A stretch of 64,000 nucleotides of DNA from Baylisascaris procyonis. Its lineage: Eukaryota > Nematoda > Chromadorea > Rhabditida > Ascarididae. Below the pieces are notes generated by a model. That model was not told the origin of the DNA. It worked only from the letters and a program-made list of their open reading frames with translations, and did not search any database. The translations under genes and the position numbers were made by a program. Shown here piece by piece: positions 33,130-45,812 of the stretch (positions are counted from its first letter, which is position 1; each line of letters opens with the position of its first letter). The DNA is taken from assembly GCA_037389465.1 (NCBI GenBank), contig JAZARR010000072.1, positions 385,001 to 449,000 of the forward strand, written 5' to 3'.

Positions 33130-33660
33130 TAGGTTATTGTTGTGGTGAACGACCGCGCTACGATTTAATTTGCATATATTTCTCTAGTTGTCTCCGTATT
33201 CAAACCCGTTCACTGTTATGTGCGTTGACTCTGATATATTGGTGGTTTTTCGTGTTCCTCAGTTCAGTCAGCTGGTTAAGTTACCCGGTGCGGTTTGGTG
33301 CACCGTTTCGGTCAGTCGACAGTAAACCTTCAAGTCCGCCCGGCAGCAACACAACGTACAAACAATGGAAGTTGGTGGCAAAAGAAACGTAGGTTTGGCC
33401 TCACAAGGATCGGTCACTGAGAAAAGGAGAAAACCGGAACGTGAAGATGAGGTAGACATGTTTTTGGTAATCTACTTTTAACCGATAATATTAATTATAT
33501 TCACATTGACACCAGCTATAGTTCCCTTTACGACTTCAGTTGTATTTCTTCATTCTACTCCTCGTCTTTTACGTTTCCAGGTCTTCTTTTCTACTTCTAT
33601 CTGTCCCCTTATTACGCTGCCCTTTACATCGTGTTGTTTCACTAACATTACAACCTTTCA
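33130..33660 (+). promoter_or_regulatory. probable terminal-repeat (pLTR) segment with 5'UTR, short ORF start and possible intron
   Basis: After the RT stop, a moderately GC-rich stretch leads to an ATG at 33,365 that opens a basic 38-codon frame (MEVGGKRNVGLAS ... KRRKPERED). It is followed by GTAATC near 33,469 and, after an AT- and pyrimidine-rich stretch, TTTCCAG near 33,583, which could be an intron. In Penelope elements the terminal repeat carries the 5' end of the transcript and sometimes an intron. No second copy is visible upstream of 30,000, so this is inference. Confidence 0.4.
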
Positions 33661-33691
33661 TCATTTAACTAACAGGGTTATGCGTATCGTT

Positions 33692-33747
33692 CTGATGATG
33701 GCCCGCGCATAACTCCGGTGCACACGTAAACGAATAAGGGCCGAAAC
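33692..33747 (+). ncRNA. hammerhead-ribozyme-like motif of the Penelope-like element
   Basis: CTGATGA at 33,692-33,698 is followed by GGCCC (33,700-33,704), complementary to GGGCC at 33,738-33,742, and then by GAAAC (33,743-33,747). That is the conserved core and helix II of a hammerhead ribozyme. Downstream GTGTACAC can form a short helix III. I could not find a convincing helix I, so the copy may be a remnant. Hammerhead motifs are known in Penelope-like terminal repeats. Confidence 0.6.
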
Positions 33748-33779
33748 GTGTACACCTCTCAGGTCTTTGTTCTTTTCTT

Positions 33780-36700
33780 AGGATATCCTTTTTACAAATA
33801 CGATCTATTTTCACTACCTTCTTGTTCATTTTTATATTTTATTTTGCACTCATAGTTCTTAAATAATCTCATGTTTTTAATTAATGGTGCATTTATGGGT
33901 TTAAATAATTTCATGATTTGAAGCGAAAGCGCCATGTACTATGTTGAAGCTTATATAGCAAATTTTCAGTGAAAACGTTTTCGAAAATTATATGAATGCA
34001 TCACACGATGACTAGAACGGCTAAATGAAAGACAAGCCTCACATCACTAATGCACTATCGCAAACGGTGTTCCTGTTTGACTGTCGAAACAGCATTAAGC
34101 AAATCTCTACGTCCCATTCGAAATCACTATTAAAAACACTACCATATTAAAAATTATGAGGAAAAATCAGTTATTCCCTCGGGTATACTCATCGAACCCA
34201 TAGTAGCCAATCAAATGAACTACTTGCACGATCCGATATGGAAAGAACCCTTTGCACTCGAGCTAAGGAAAATTAATTGATTAACCGGAAGCGAATCTAG
34301 TACACGCTTCTGGCAGAACTCATTGAATGTATGCATGAGAAGGGTATCTAAAAATATGAAGGTTCTCCAAAAAGTCCACACTGTGGAATTCTCCAAATAC
34401 TCGCTGAGCCTCCATACATGGATTTGCTCAGCATTTATCAACCTTCATATAAAAAGGCTCTTGCAAATGCAGACATGATATTCTGATATAAGCGAATGTG
34501 ATTCATTTTGATTCGTATCTGCCTTAACTTCGATAATTCAAAATGATGTCGTCTTCGCCCTACATTACGCCATTCCTAAGTTGGCATTAAAATTTGAGAG
34601 CCAACGGAATTTATTATGGCCAACCTGCAAAGTGTATCACTTTCCTTGTTAAGTACCATCCTCTTTAAAACAAACAACTTGAGAAGAACCGAGATAAATT
34701 TATGCACCAAAGAATAAGTTATGTTCCAAAATAAGCCAGTAAGATGACTTAATTAACAATAAGCAAATCAGTTCCCTTCAAGAAGCAAGTATTAGCATAG
34801 TAGCTTAGAACACCTTATAAATTCATAAGAAAAAAGAACGAAACAAGCAGAAGAAACTGGAAAAAGCATTACTCCCCATTTGAATCATCGACAACACCCG
34901 ATGGGGTGAGAGTCGAGAAGGACGTTGTACAAGTCCAATCATCTTCAAATGAAAAATTCTGCAAAATAATAACCGCGTTAAAAAACATTAGATGCGAAAA
35001 AAAAAGAACCAAGGACAACACAGACGACGAGCTTAGTGATAAACACCGAGTACGTAGTCATGCAACCTAGAGAAAATATACCTTCCCCTTTAAAAGAACC
35101 GACCAGTTCCCTTCCCTCTCCAAGGGCAAACTGGCATAAATGCTACAGGGCAGCGTATACGATAACGCTATACGACGATACGTCATCACCCTAGTGCTAC
35201 ACATGCAATAAGTTGCATCCTACTCCAACGATTTCGTACTGCGTTGTCGGATTATATCGTTCGCGAAAAAACCCCTCCTCCCTCGAATTCCGTTCAACAC
35301 AATTCCCAGATTTATTGAGAGAAATATAAAGTGACCAATCAACTGAATTCTGTCAACAAACAATGAAATTAAATTATGAAATTCATGGGTCTAGGTTTCC
35401 TGGTCCCTCAATTGGCTGCTTACGCGTTAGAGATACACAAATTGCCAGCATTTACCCAATTATACACGGGAAATATGCAGGTGGCCAAACCACATAAATG
35501 CCATAAAAAGTCTATATTCAGTGCCCTATTCAAATATCATCTCTTAATGATATCACTTTCTCTAGAAATCTGCAAATTGTGACTTGCCAGGAAAAGCATA
35601 TCTTCGATAATAACATTGCTGTTTTAAGTGAATTGACCGCTAGAATGAGTCTATTTTATCGCTGAAAAAATCATTCAACAATGGATGCAAAACGTTCAAA
35701 TTGAAACTTGAAAAATAACGCACCCACTGAGCACTTTACCCAAAAAGCTCTAAAAAATATTTCTTTAGTGAAGCGTTGATAAAACTGATCGTATATCCCA
35801 ACTCATTGCTGAGTTGGAATAAGGCCTTCGAGATATTCATTACGTCAATTAACGAATACCTCAAAGTGGCGTATAACGCTAAATCTCAGTTGCCCTTTCC
35901 CCCTTCATCAACCTACCTAAAAATGTAATACTCCAGGTCATTCTTTCACGAGGGAAGTCCATCAAACTTTGTTCACGCTATCCTTAGCAGTCCTTCTTCT
36001 TAATCCGACGAGAAGCCCTCTAACTGACAAGAATCTTCAGGAAATCTTCATTTTAGCCGCTGACGTTCTTAGTCGCTTTCACTAAATTAAAAGTACCGTG
36101 TCATTAAAGCTTATTACAGCATGACATTTCTAATGATTTATATGGCTCGAAGAAAGTTATACTGCGTTGCTATCATGGAAACGCTAAAAGAATACATGAT
36201 GAAATCACTAGCCAAACGTTCTCATCTCAACCATTAGACAGCGTTTGTTCACATGAAAATATAATTACGACGATATATAAAGCAAAAAACGATAAACTGG
36301 AAACGAATGATACATTTTTAGGAAGAACTGAATCGACAGGAAAAAATTTAGTGTAACACAGACATAAGTCGACAGAAGGAGATTCAATAAGGCCAACCTG
36401 TGGCGGCATTGCTTAACTGGCGAAGTTGTGCGCCATAATGAAACCACTTTAGAAACAAATTCATAAAACACCATACCAATTTGCGCTTCCAAAAGTTGGA
36501 CACTCAAGTAAGAGAAAACAATTGGTAAACTTTTAAAAGTTTCAAATACAGCTAAGAAAAGACAATTGGAATAAATATGGACCAGCACTGATCGCAAGAC
36601 ACTATGCAAACAACGGCATTCAATGCATACGTCAGCATCCGGATTGCGGTAAATAAACCTAAGGTATCTAAACGTGACTGCTTCTCAAAGAATTCAGCAA

Positions 36701-37780
36701 GAAAAGATCGAATCCATTTTCGTTAACTTTTCACGGTAATGCCAATAACTTCCAAGCCTATGATCAAAGATTTAAGAATGACATTCAATATTTTATTTTG
36801 AAAATGATTCAAAACAAATGGATATCGTATAAGATAATACGTGAATCAAGCGTTAACATTCTGCGTCATCTAACCACTCCATCCAGCAAGGAAACGAAAA
36901 AGAAGTCTAATGCAGCAACATCAAAAAGTACCCGCAGGTCGATGAGCGAAGAAACCAACAAAATGAAAATGGACGAGGATAGAGGGCGGAGAGGGCTTAA
37001 ACTGTTCATCTTGCAGTTTGTTGTTTGTTAAGTAATTTGGTTAAGAAGAAAAAAGTGAAGAAAAAATTGACGAGTGCATGTGAGGAGGATTTTGTGTAGA
37101 AGCGGTCAGTTCAAGTGTCGAAAACAGTATGCACTGCAACGAACACTGTGCGCATTCGACGAGATAATCGTTCGCGATCGCCGGCCACAATAGACAACTT
37201 GAGTGAAGACGCGTCGACAACGTTTGTATTACGGCCTCGTTGCTCTGAATAAACACATATTCCCTACTTGCTTCACTTCAGATCACTCATTCCTTGATAC
37301 ACTTCACATCTCACTATACCAGCTCTACTTACAGAAACGGAGATAAGCTGCAATTTAAAGGTAATTGCCGTCTTTACTTCCTCTTTGCAGACAAGTGTTG
37401 CAGGCAGTCACGAACGAAATCTACATGAGCGCCAAGTCTAATCTCTTTAATCGACTGTGAGAAAAACCCAAGTTCGGTAGCAATCCCGATCTCAACCCCA
37501 ATTTTAACTCAGTGGAATTCACTTTGAGAACCGTTTTTAATTATACTTCAATCCTCCTCAACTGCATATGAATCCACGTTTAAATAATCCTCACTTACGA
37601 ATGAAAAAATTTATAGCGCACATTTCCATCAATTCTAAACGTTTACAAGTTTCTGCTGCAAAATTTTACATTGAAACTTGAATCTCATCTAAGTAAAAGG
37701 TAGTGCGTAAAAAGAGACACTGAAAGAACTTGTTCAGGAAACATAAAACACTAGCCGAAATTCCGCAATACCGATTCATT
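33780..37780. other. AT-rich stretch, no supportable gene
   Basis: Four kilobases with only short random-looking frames on both strands. The longest (36,265-36,609 minus; 36,798-37,031 plus) lack recognisable domains or flanking splice signals. If the HUWE1-like gene continues leftward, this could be intron, but no WWE or HECT-like exon was found. Confidence 0.5.
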
Positions 37781-37789
37781 CCAAGGTAG

Positions 37790-37986
37790 TATCATGTCCT
37801 ATTAAAAATCCATAAAGAATACAACAAACCGGATCAGTGGTTAGCTTCTGAAGCATAGCAATGATGTCATCAACCAAATATTGCTTCATTGCATCATCGC
37901 TCTCCATTGACATCATTTACGATGGCAAGCATCAATTCCAACGTATTCGAGCCCAATTCGATCATCTGCATGCATGCCGGCATAAC
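37790..37986 (-). pseudogene. HUWE1-like exon after the UBA region, frameshifted
   Basis: The acceptor GTTTCAG sits at 37,987 and on. The frame gives MPACMQMIELGSNTLELML, matching the HUWE1 segment with LPGCFHLLDELPDTVYRV. Near 37,905 a single-base shift is needed to continue into DDAMKQYLVDDIIAMLQ. Confidence 0.65.
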
Positions 37987-38628
37987 CTGAAACTGACTTT
38001 CTGTCAAATCAAACAAAATGACACTTAGTTTTTCCTTACTTTATCAACGATTCACATACTTTATAGCGAATGGATGAACTTCACCTACATCCTTTACACG
38101 ATTTCAGAAATAGGCCATCCTTAAGCCATCCAAAATTTCCGCCCTTATTCCCTTCTCCTCCCTTTCCCCACTCGTTTCTTCTCACCCCCCCCCCACCCCC
38201 CGCTTCTGACTCAGAAGTCTGCTAAGAACAGGTGGGAAGGAGGCCGATATCGTAAAAATGTTATATGTTGACAGCCATAAACTGCAGTAGCGATATAAGT
38301 GGAAATAGTAGACTGCAGCAGGATGAAGGTTTATACTGCACAAAATACGGTTCGCACAGTTCGAAGCCGAGAAATAAATGAACGCCAAAACTGCTTCATT
38401 CGTTTATCCAAATTTCTATCAGTAAACTTGTGGAAGATCGTTCCCTTAGATGACCCCCTCAGTGATATCAACTGGCTTCTGTCTATGATTGTGCAACAGT
38501 GTGATGACGGGGACCCCATCTCCTCGATGCCATTGTTTACAGGGAAATCACCCCTTTGCACTCCATTCACAAACCTTATTCATACACCCTTCTCAAGCTC
38601 GTTTGAACTTTACAAAGCGCGGTCTTAC

Positions 38629-38801
38629 CTCTGACAAGTGGTTTCGAGAATAGCGTTCAAGTCAAGAGGAGTGACCTCGCTGAGTGGAGGTGATGCTTCT
38701 TCTTCAGTACCCTTTTCCACCTCTTCACCATCCGCATCCTTCCTCTCTTCGCTCATCTCGGCTCCTTCCCCATCCTCCAACTGACACCAAAGATTCCTCA
38801 A
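38629..38801 (-). CDS. HUWE1-like acidic exon
   Basis: It is bounded by TTTGCAG and GTAAGAC. It encodes an acidic stretch rich in Glu (EERKDADGEEVEKGTEEE) ending TPLDLNAILETTCQR. Position and character fit the acidic linker that follows the UBA domain in HUWE1. No stop interrupts it. Confidence 0.65.
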
Positions 38802-39432
38802 CTGCAAAGCGAAAGGAAAATGCTAAAAGCAACATTCTACGAAGTTCAGGACACCACTTGGGTAACAATACATAAAATAAGGAAAACTCCGTTTCCTTTC
38901 CTCTAAATAAGCATGAGGCCATATTCGCCTTTCATATCAGCTAGGCTTCCCTAACACTTCCTTTTCCTGCAAACTCAACATTTAGCACCGACACCTCTGT
39001 CTCTAAACCAAACCTGTTACCAAGGATGCATAGTGAGGCCGTCACAATCAAATAAAAGCAAACTCTAGAATGGAATGCTACCATAAGGAAGCACTAGTCA
39101 TGCATGACATAACGTTATAAGATAGAACCACCTGTTTATCAGTTATCAAACATCAAGGTGAGCAATGGAAAAATTTGGTACGACCTGTTGCCACGAATGC
39201 CGTTTCCGAGCAAATGCGTTACGCCAGGTGAATGCATGACTTGTTCAACGATCACCCCACCCTAAGGCTCGAGCAACACGCTCCCACAATTTGTACTCAG
39301 AAAGATGAAATATCGCATACAACATCATACTCATTATATCAGCCGTATAAACTAAAGCTCAACGAACGCCCTATTCGCCTCACATTGTAATAAAATATGT
39401 GGAAGTGAAGAAACATGAAAACAAGATCGTAC

Positions 39433-39607
39433 CTCGTCAATAAGAATGTCATTTGCCGATGCATACTGTTCCCGATCGTTCGCAACAAGAAAATCGGTCG
39501 ACTCTTCGACGGTTGCATATTCGAATAGTGCCTCTATCACGGTATCACGATCGAAGCCCATATCAACGAGAAAATTGATATTCGCTTCATCAAGCTCAGC
39601 AATCAAC
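39433..39607 (-). CDS. HUWE1-like exon carrying the UBA domain
   Basis: It lies between the acceptor TATTTAAG and the donor GTACGA. The frame reads LDEANINFLVDMGF, DRDTVIEALFEYATVEES and TDFLVAND, a clear UBA domain (MGF loop, hydrophobic helix 2 and 3), closest in pattern to the HUWE1 UBA. It would bind ubiquitin. The exon is intact. Confidence 0.82.
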
Positions 39608-39836
39608 CTTAAATATCTCCAATGCCCACAAGAATGACCAACCACGAGTCGTAGGTAAATGAAAAAATGAAAAGATAAGACTTTCTGTCATGGCACACCA
39701 ACGGTGTCCTCCTCCCGACGCATTACAGTCATCATCACCGACAGCAAAAGAACAGGAAAAAAACAAAGGTAGAAAGACTTAAACAACCACTGAAAACAAA
39801 AAACCACACTTATTTGTTGCGCTCTTCGGCATTCAC

Positions 39837-39992
39837 TGCACTTTTGGTGGCTGCATCGGTGGAAGGAATTAGCCCTTTAAGGACATCTTTATAAAGCGAA
39901 ACGGTCAGCCCGTAGGCACCCACGCTGGCGTTGCCAGCTTTCATCGATACCACCAGAAGTCCGAATACTGAACTCCCCTCCCGCAACGCATC
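39837..39992 (-). CDS. HUWE1-like exon just before the UBA exon
   Basis: After the acceptor TATTACAG the frame reads SSVFGLLVVSMKAGNASVG and GLTVSLYKDVLKGL, resembling the segment of HUWE1 that precedes UBA. I place the donor at GTGAATG (39,831-39,836). Without it the frame meets a TAA about 27 bases on. Confidence 0.55.
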
Positions 39993-41223
39993 CTGTAATA
40001 CCAATAAAATACTTTCTGGATCATATGGTTAAAATTCCACTGCGGATGACGGCGCCACTGATTGTCGAGAAGAAGCAAATGCTGAACATTCCGAAGATGC
40101 CGCTGTCGGCTAACAATTCGCACAACAATCGATGATAAGATCCAAAACTCTTCTCTTTCTCAAATCGTTTTGACTTAAAGCGTTTATTTCTCACATTTAT
40201 GAATTCTTCGAAACAAAAGTGTGAATTATCTGTCAAAATCTTTGTCTTTGTAAAAGCTCTATAAAAGCGCCACTTTACGTCAATAAATTCATTCGTTCGC
40301 CATCAGGGCGAATTTGGCCTACTCGCTGCGTTAGCTGAAAATAGTGTATTCAAGCTTAGACTGAACGAATAAATCAACGAAGAAAATTAAATAGAGACAC
40401 TGTTCATATAACGGCATAGAAGAAGCTCGAGTTGATAGCTGAAGACAGTGGGGAAACTTTCTGGCGGAATTCTTACGTTAGCGAAGGATCCTTAAGTGCA
40501 AATCTTTGATACTGTAATATAAATTTTGAGATCATCTTTAAACACAATGATTCAATAATATCTATGAACGCCACATATATAGTCATAGCTGCTTTTGCCG
40601 ACAAAAATTGTACTGCGACGTTTTTTGCGAAATTTTTAAGTTTGGCAACTTTCAAGAAGCACTATTCTTCAACAAAGCACCAATCGGCCTCCCCCTTCAA
40701 GATTCTGCTCACTCAAATTTGGTCTGCGGCTCATGCATCATTGATACGAGGCAGTGGAGCGAGCTGAATGTCAAATGGGCAATTCAATCACTCAATCGTT
40801 AAAAGAAATAGGGCAGAGGCAATAAATATAAATATGCGGTATGCGCAAACTGAATTCAAATAAAGCATCCTCATTACAGATTTAACCCAGCTAATCCTAA
40901 TCACGAAACCAACGAACCACCTATGAAGATAAACTTTAAGAAATAAAAGTGCACCTGATATTTCTATTCGCTCAAAAGAAAGCCTCTTTTTAGTGGCTCC
41001 TTCATCGCAGCAACTTTCTGCATTTCAACATCGGCAATCGAATAAATGTGAACGCACATCGCAAACAATAGTACTGGTTAAAACACCGCGAGAAAACCAA
41101 AATATACCATCCTTAATCCCTTTTACTACATTTCAACCACCAAAACTCCCTCAGGCTATATAACGGAAGTGTCCCTTCTTGTTTATGAACTCGGCTGTAT
41201 AATGAAGTGAACAAGGTTCCAAC

Positions 41224-41369
41224 CTGCTGGCATAAAGTGAGATACTTCTGTGGAGGAAAACGTTTCGTTTCGACGCAGTGTTGTGGTGATCGATGCCGCG
41301 AATTAAGGAATGCATCGGCGTTGACGAGACGCTCAGTTAATGATAGCCAGGTTTGCAGAAGTTGTCCAC
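41224..41369 (-). CDS. HUWE1-like exon, stop at its upstream edge
   Basis: The frame reads GQLLQTWLSLTERLVNADAFL, matching the HUWE1 segment with FLDAWLMLVEKMVNPTTVL, then KYLTLCQQ before a GTTGGA donor. Directly upstream in frame is TGA (41,371-41,373). Either the acceptor is GTTGAAG right there, or the exon is longer and carries a stop. Confidence 0.6.
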
Positions 41370-42856
41370 TTCAACGGATTGCTTCTGACGCATCTCCATT
41401 GAAATGCATCGACGAATAATCGAAAAATAGGCACTGTGGCAACCACTATGATAGAACGCAGACAGCAACACGTGATAAGGCATACGGCGCTCGTCAAGCT
41501 GCAATAATAAACTCTCGTGGTCATATTAACTTTCTACAGCGCATCTATCAAGTAGTAGTAGTTCCTATAGCGTTGCTTCGATAATTATGTTACAGTAGCC
41601 CCTCTGGTGGCGGCCTCTGATACCACCTCAATGGTGCGAGCAAGTTACGCAAACACTGGTCGCTGAAAAATTGAAACCTCGATGGCTAAATTCATTGCAG
41701 AAGGAAATTAGCAACTTTCTGCACCTTGCGTTCTATAAATCTTTTACATATCGACTAAACTTGTTATGGTTGAATTATGTTCTTCCACGAGAGGACAGAA
41801 ACTCGGACAGGCAGCGTCCTTAGACTACTTGCCTGAAGTACTCAGAAGACGAAAAACAGGACATACAGCTCTGACGCTAGAATCAAAGTATCTCTCTTTA
41901 TTATGTGATATCTTATTTAAAATATAAGCCGATGATGAAAGGAAAAAGCTCGGCACGCCTATATCTAAGTCAGCTAGAGATATCTTTGAAAAGGGACACA
42001 AAGCAGCTTCAAAAGTTTTGAAAAAAAAAGAAAATTAATAGCAGCTGCCCAAGGCAGCTGTGGGAGCCGTCATACGATAAACTGCTATCTTAATGAACAA
42101 TCAGAAACTTGGGTGAGGAGATAGAAAGTGGGATGAAAGCCGACTTTCTTCCAAAGTGTTCGACAGTGTCGTTGAAGTTATTCACGAAATTCTGGTCACA
42201 GAGAAACAGACATAAAAATTTACGTAAGAAAATCTGGCCTTCTGTTAGATATGATTTCTCAATAGGATTTCAGCTTTGCTCAAGATGAAGCGCATTCAAT
42301 CATCAGCTGCTACATCCTGTGATTTTCTTCGGCCGCTTGCATCATTCTTAGCCGCATCGGCTATTCACCTGTAGCAAGATTCAAACGTATCCGTCAAGCT
42401 AACTAGAATTTTCGTTTAATCAGCAGACGGAAATTCGAAATAAATAAATTATAAATGGCACAAAAAAATCAGCGCGTCTCAAGAAATAGCAATACCAAAT
42501 TGTCCTTCATCTGGCAACATTCAAATAATCCACTGGAAAAGCTTAGTAACATTGCAATTCGAGCTACCAAAATTCAAATTACACAAAGCAAACAAAAAGT
42601 CAATTTCCTGACTACAAATTTTTATATCTCCCTCTCACCAAAAATTGGTAAAAAGTAAAACTTCTGGACAAAGATGATTTCCATCCTCACCTTCTCTGCT
42701 CTCCTCCCCTTTGCTTATTAATTATTTAGATATCAGTGCCGCATCACGACTGCGCACAACTGCGCTTGGCAACTACAGTCGATGATCCTCTCCTTTAAAT
42801 ACCACTAACAACGAAAACTGCGGCAATGCTGACAGGAGTCTAACAACTCACTAAAC

Positions 42857-43042
42857 AGCAGGAGCGACGTCTTGCTTCGGTTGTCAGCCGAAAGCAAGCT
42901 TGTAGGCAGAAAGGAGGTGATTGGTCAATGCGACGGTGTTCTTGTCAGGGGAGGCGGTGAGCGGTTCGTGAGTCGTCCTCGGTATATCTGATGTGACACT
43001 TTGGCTAGCATAGCCATCAGCTGATCCAGCTGCCGCTGGCAT
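42857..43042 (-). pseudogene. HUWE1-like linker exon with a TGA in place of Trp
   Basis: A low-complexity stretch (Ala/Ser/Thr/Pro-rich) leads to VALTNHLLSAYKLAFG, then TGA at 42,884-42,886, then QPKQDVAPA and a GTTTAG donor. HUWE1 has ALTKLLTKGLSWQPP at the matching position, so the stop falls on the conserved Trp. Confidence 0.62.
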
Positions 43043-44193
43043 CTAGTCAGTGCCGTTACATCTGACTTCGTGCGCAACCAACAATCCTCCGCTGCAGCAA
43101 GCCTTTCTGAAAATTGCCTTCATATGAACCCGGAACTCTGTCGTTTCGCTGCGATGTGTGTGGGAGGAGGAGGGGGGGAGGGGGGTGGCGTCATCGGTCG
43201 CGTCACAGAAGTGGGAGAAGAGTATAATCGGCACTCCCTGTTCTGATACACACACACCATACACCATAAATACCGCTCTCAGCCAAAGATCGCACTTTAC
43301 TCAGCACAGTCATGTAACTCGCCAACGCAATCAATTAAGGAACATAGTTCCCTTTCCTGTAGGATGAAATGTGCATGAATCCTGACTAACTCAGCCTCCT
43401 TTTCAAAGATGCTCTTTCGAACCAACTCTTAAATTTCATCCACCCCCCACTGAACTCAGCTTCATTCTCCTGATATGCCGCTTCGCACAATGTTTTCTCT
43501 TCGACGGAAGAATTCAAAGCCCTATGATTACAGCAACAAACACAACACGAGTGCCACTGTTTCACAACGACAGCACTTCTTCGTTATTTTATCACTCAGA
43601 AGTCTCCGCATCAACCAACCGGTTTCTGACTCCCCAATGAATATTCAAACGGAATAGCTAAATTAGTTCTAACTAAACATGTTAACACCATTTTAAATCA
43701 CTACACGCTGGCCGTAGATCACTCCTCTGCTAATAATCACCATTAGCCAATCATTTATATCTAAATTTTAAGGCAGCAACTTCATACATCTGCTGCAACT
43801 AGACGACCAATGTGCTTGAAAATGCACCTCACGACCTCGTTCCCTTTCTCCCAGAATCCCATACCGAAGCACTCATAATACTCCCAATAAATTCACTGTT
43901 ACGATGGGTAACAACAATCTAAACAAAGCATTAGGAAAACCCAAACCTACCCCGTTTCTAATCTGACCTAGCATCGCATCATCAGAATATCAAGCCAACA
44001 CTTTCGTTTGCCCAATACTAAAAGAATTAGTAAAATTATAAATAACACTAATGAAGATAGATGGGACAAGAATTGCTCTTATGAGGCACACTTTCTGCTC
44101 CCACCGAATCACAAGAATGCTCTGTAGTCGTCTCCAATGGTACATCGATGCACTCATATCCACTTCTCGACGTCATCTGTCTGCTGATGAAAC

Positions 44194-44245
44194 CTTGATG
44201 ACCGCGTTGAATGCCTGCAGCACGGTGCTTTCCCATGCCAACAAT
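44194..44245 (-). CDS. short HUWE1-like exon (WESTVL motif)
   Basis: The acceptor TTTCTTATAG is followed by LLAWESTVLQAFNAVIK and a GTTTCA donor. HUWE1 has SLVWESTVLLSLC at the expected place between the exons on either side. The short length (52 bases) makes the limits less certain than the match. Confidence 0.6.
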
Positions 44246-44863
44246 CTATAAGAAAGCTCTTTATTTTCGTAGGATCGTCCAGAATCCAAGCTACGAATAT
44301 GCAACACGCTCTGCCCACCTATCGCTCAAAGGAAGCTAGTCACAAAACTTCCTTTAAGCTCTTCACATATTCAACACATAAGAAAATATAGGCTGCCATT
44401 AATATAAGTTAAGGTGCCATTAATAAAGAACCCTCAAGGAAACACGGATGTGTCTAGAAAACAAATGTAATCGGAATTAGAGATTCATTTTTTGGAAGCT
44501 ACATGTTGCAAGTTTTTGTTCACAGACGCCTCCTCTATAATTCATCCTCCAATACTCTTTTTGGGGAAATGTAAAGGCTATGACCTTCCACATGAACATA
44601 AAGTTTCGCATCGCATCCGCACATTGAATAAACTTTCCTCAGATTTTCTTTCGAATATGCGTTCATCTGCAACCGTGAAAGATGACATTAGTAAGGTCAG
44701 CATGAAGCAGCTTTCGTTTCGAAAAGCAACAAATACTGCAAGCCTAACGTGCACATCAACAGCGGAATACATAAAGCATTTCACTGACAAAAACAACAAC
44801 AATATCACGTGTAAATAAACGAAGCGAACCTTTGCGGGTGATGGCACGCAGCCATCAGTTTAC

Positions 44864-45157
44864 ATCCGGTCTTTCCGCTAGTCCAGTATTTGAGTAATTA
44901 TTCCTCAGATTCGGATCCACTTCAAATGCCATTTTCGATAGATTTGTGAGCAACGAGCTGAACACCATAACAACGCATAGAAGTGGAAGCCCCTGATTGG
45001 CAGGTACACCAATTAAAAGCTAGGCACAATTAGCCGATGCCAGTGTAGCTTGCTCCATATTACTGGTCGGTGTAGTGCAGAGCTCAATAAGCTGCTCGCA
45101 ATATGACAGCAATTGCTGAGTTATGCTTTCAACAATCTCGTCATTCCGTGTTTGTTG
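44864..45157 (-). pseudogene. HUWE1-like exon with an in-frame TAG
   Basis: After TTGCAG the frame reads EIVESITQQLLSYCEQLIEL and ATLASANCA, then TAG at 45,020-45,022, then LLIGVPANQGLPLLCVV and FSSLLTNLSKMAF, up to a GTAAAC donor. Both sides of the stop fit the HUWE1 region with LRELACAGN and TPLLHALTAAHAY, so the stop appears to be a later change (CAG to TAG would do it). Confidence 0.6.
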
Positions 45158-45576
45158 CTGCAATGAGGATATATTTCAGTTCAAATATTATTCCAGTGTT
45201 TGCCCTATTAACCTCGCGCAAAGACGAGGGGAGGAAGGGGGAGGCGAGGGAAGAGGCAGAAAGGAAAGAAGTATTCTCCTTCGAAAAAATATTTCACATG
45301 CAGTGTGAAACGTTTGGAAGTGTATTCGTGGCCTAAAACATCAACAGCAATCGGCAACGCACGCCATCGCAAGATGTGTGCATCTAAATTGGCAATTACG
45401 TTGTACTGACCGACAACCTCACAAACCAATGAATCAATAAATGGGTAGCCAAGATCGGTATATGAAATCATGCAGTCAAATCATGCACTAAGACTACCCT
45501 TGCTTAAATATCTTTAAAAATCTCACTCCTCATACTCCACTGACTTTTCGGGAAATAATGATAGAAAGGAAACAAC

Positions 45577-45812
45577 TTGCATAAAGATAGCGAAGGATAT
45601 TAGAGACGAGCTGAAGGAAGACCGACTGCGATACTTCAAGTGGAATCTGTCTCACAAAAAGCAGCGTTATTAGTCTATTCGCGGCACCGCATCTGATGAA
45701 AGCTTCGGCTTGCTCCGAGGATGTACTCTGCGTAAGCAATGTCTCCAACAGCTTGCTCATGTTAAGCAAGTATTCCCCAATGGTAGCACCTTCTCTCCGT
45801 TCACCACGGTCT
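45577..45812 (-). CDS. HUWE1-like exon (DUF913 region)
   Basis: The frame reads IGEYLLNMSKLLETLLTQS, then FIRCGAANRLITLL and PLEVSQSVFLQLVSNIL, matching HUWE1 around MDYILNVMKFVESILSNN and QKGLLPLVTILGLPNLP. The acceptor is CTCTCCAG and the donor GTTGTT. No stop interrupts it. Confidence 0.78.

Larger units (their letters stand above)
29940..33760 (+). mobile_element. Penelope-like retroelement, permuted (GIY-YIG before RT), broken
   Basis: A GIY-YIG endonuclease lies at the N-terminus, followed by a long linker and a Penelope-type RT; no endonuclease follows the RT. Canonical Penelope elements have the opposite order. The N-terminal arrangement with an added Cys cluster is known from the Chlamys/Naiad clade. 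The ORF is broken by a frameshift near 31,620, a TAA at 31,953-31,955 and a frameshift near 32,420. Downstream (33,130-33,760) is a block that looks like the terminal repeat (pLTR), with a hammerhead-like motif. The left boundary is uncertain. Confidence 0.85.

Noticed and set aside
33506..33712. 68-codon plus-strand ORF after the Penelope-like RT
   Set aside because: It overlaps the intron-like stretch and the hammerhead-like motif and shows no protein features.
44578..44847. Minus-strand ORF with a hydrophobic start between HUWE1-like exons
   Set aside because: It begins in intron-like sequence and matches nothing in HUWE1; a TTGCAG inside it opens a different frame of unclear meaning.
45208..45471. 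Minus-strand ORF of 87 codons near the HUWE1-like exons
   Set aside because: It lacks splice signals at useful places and does not fit the HUWE1 order; the matching exon ends at 45,157.
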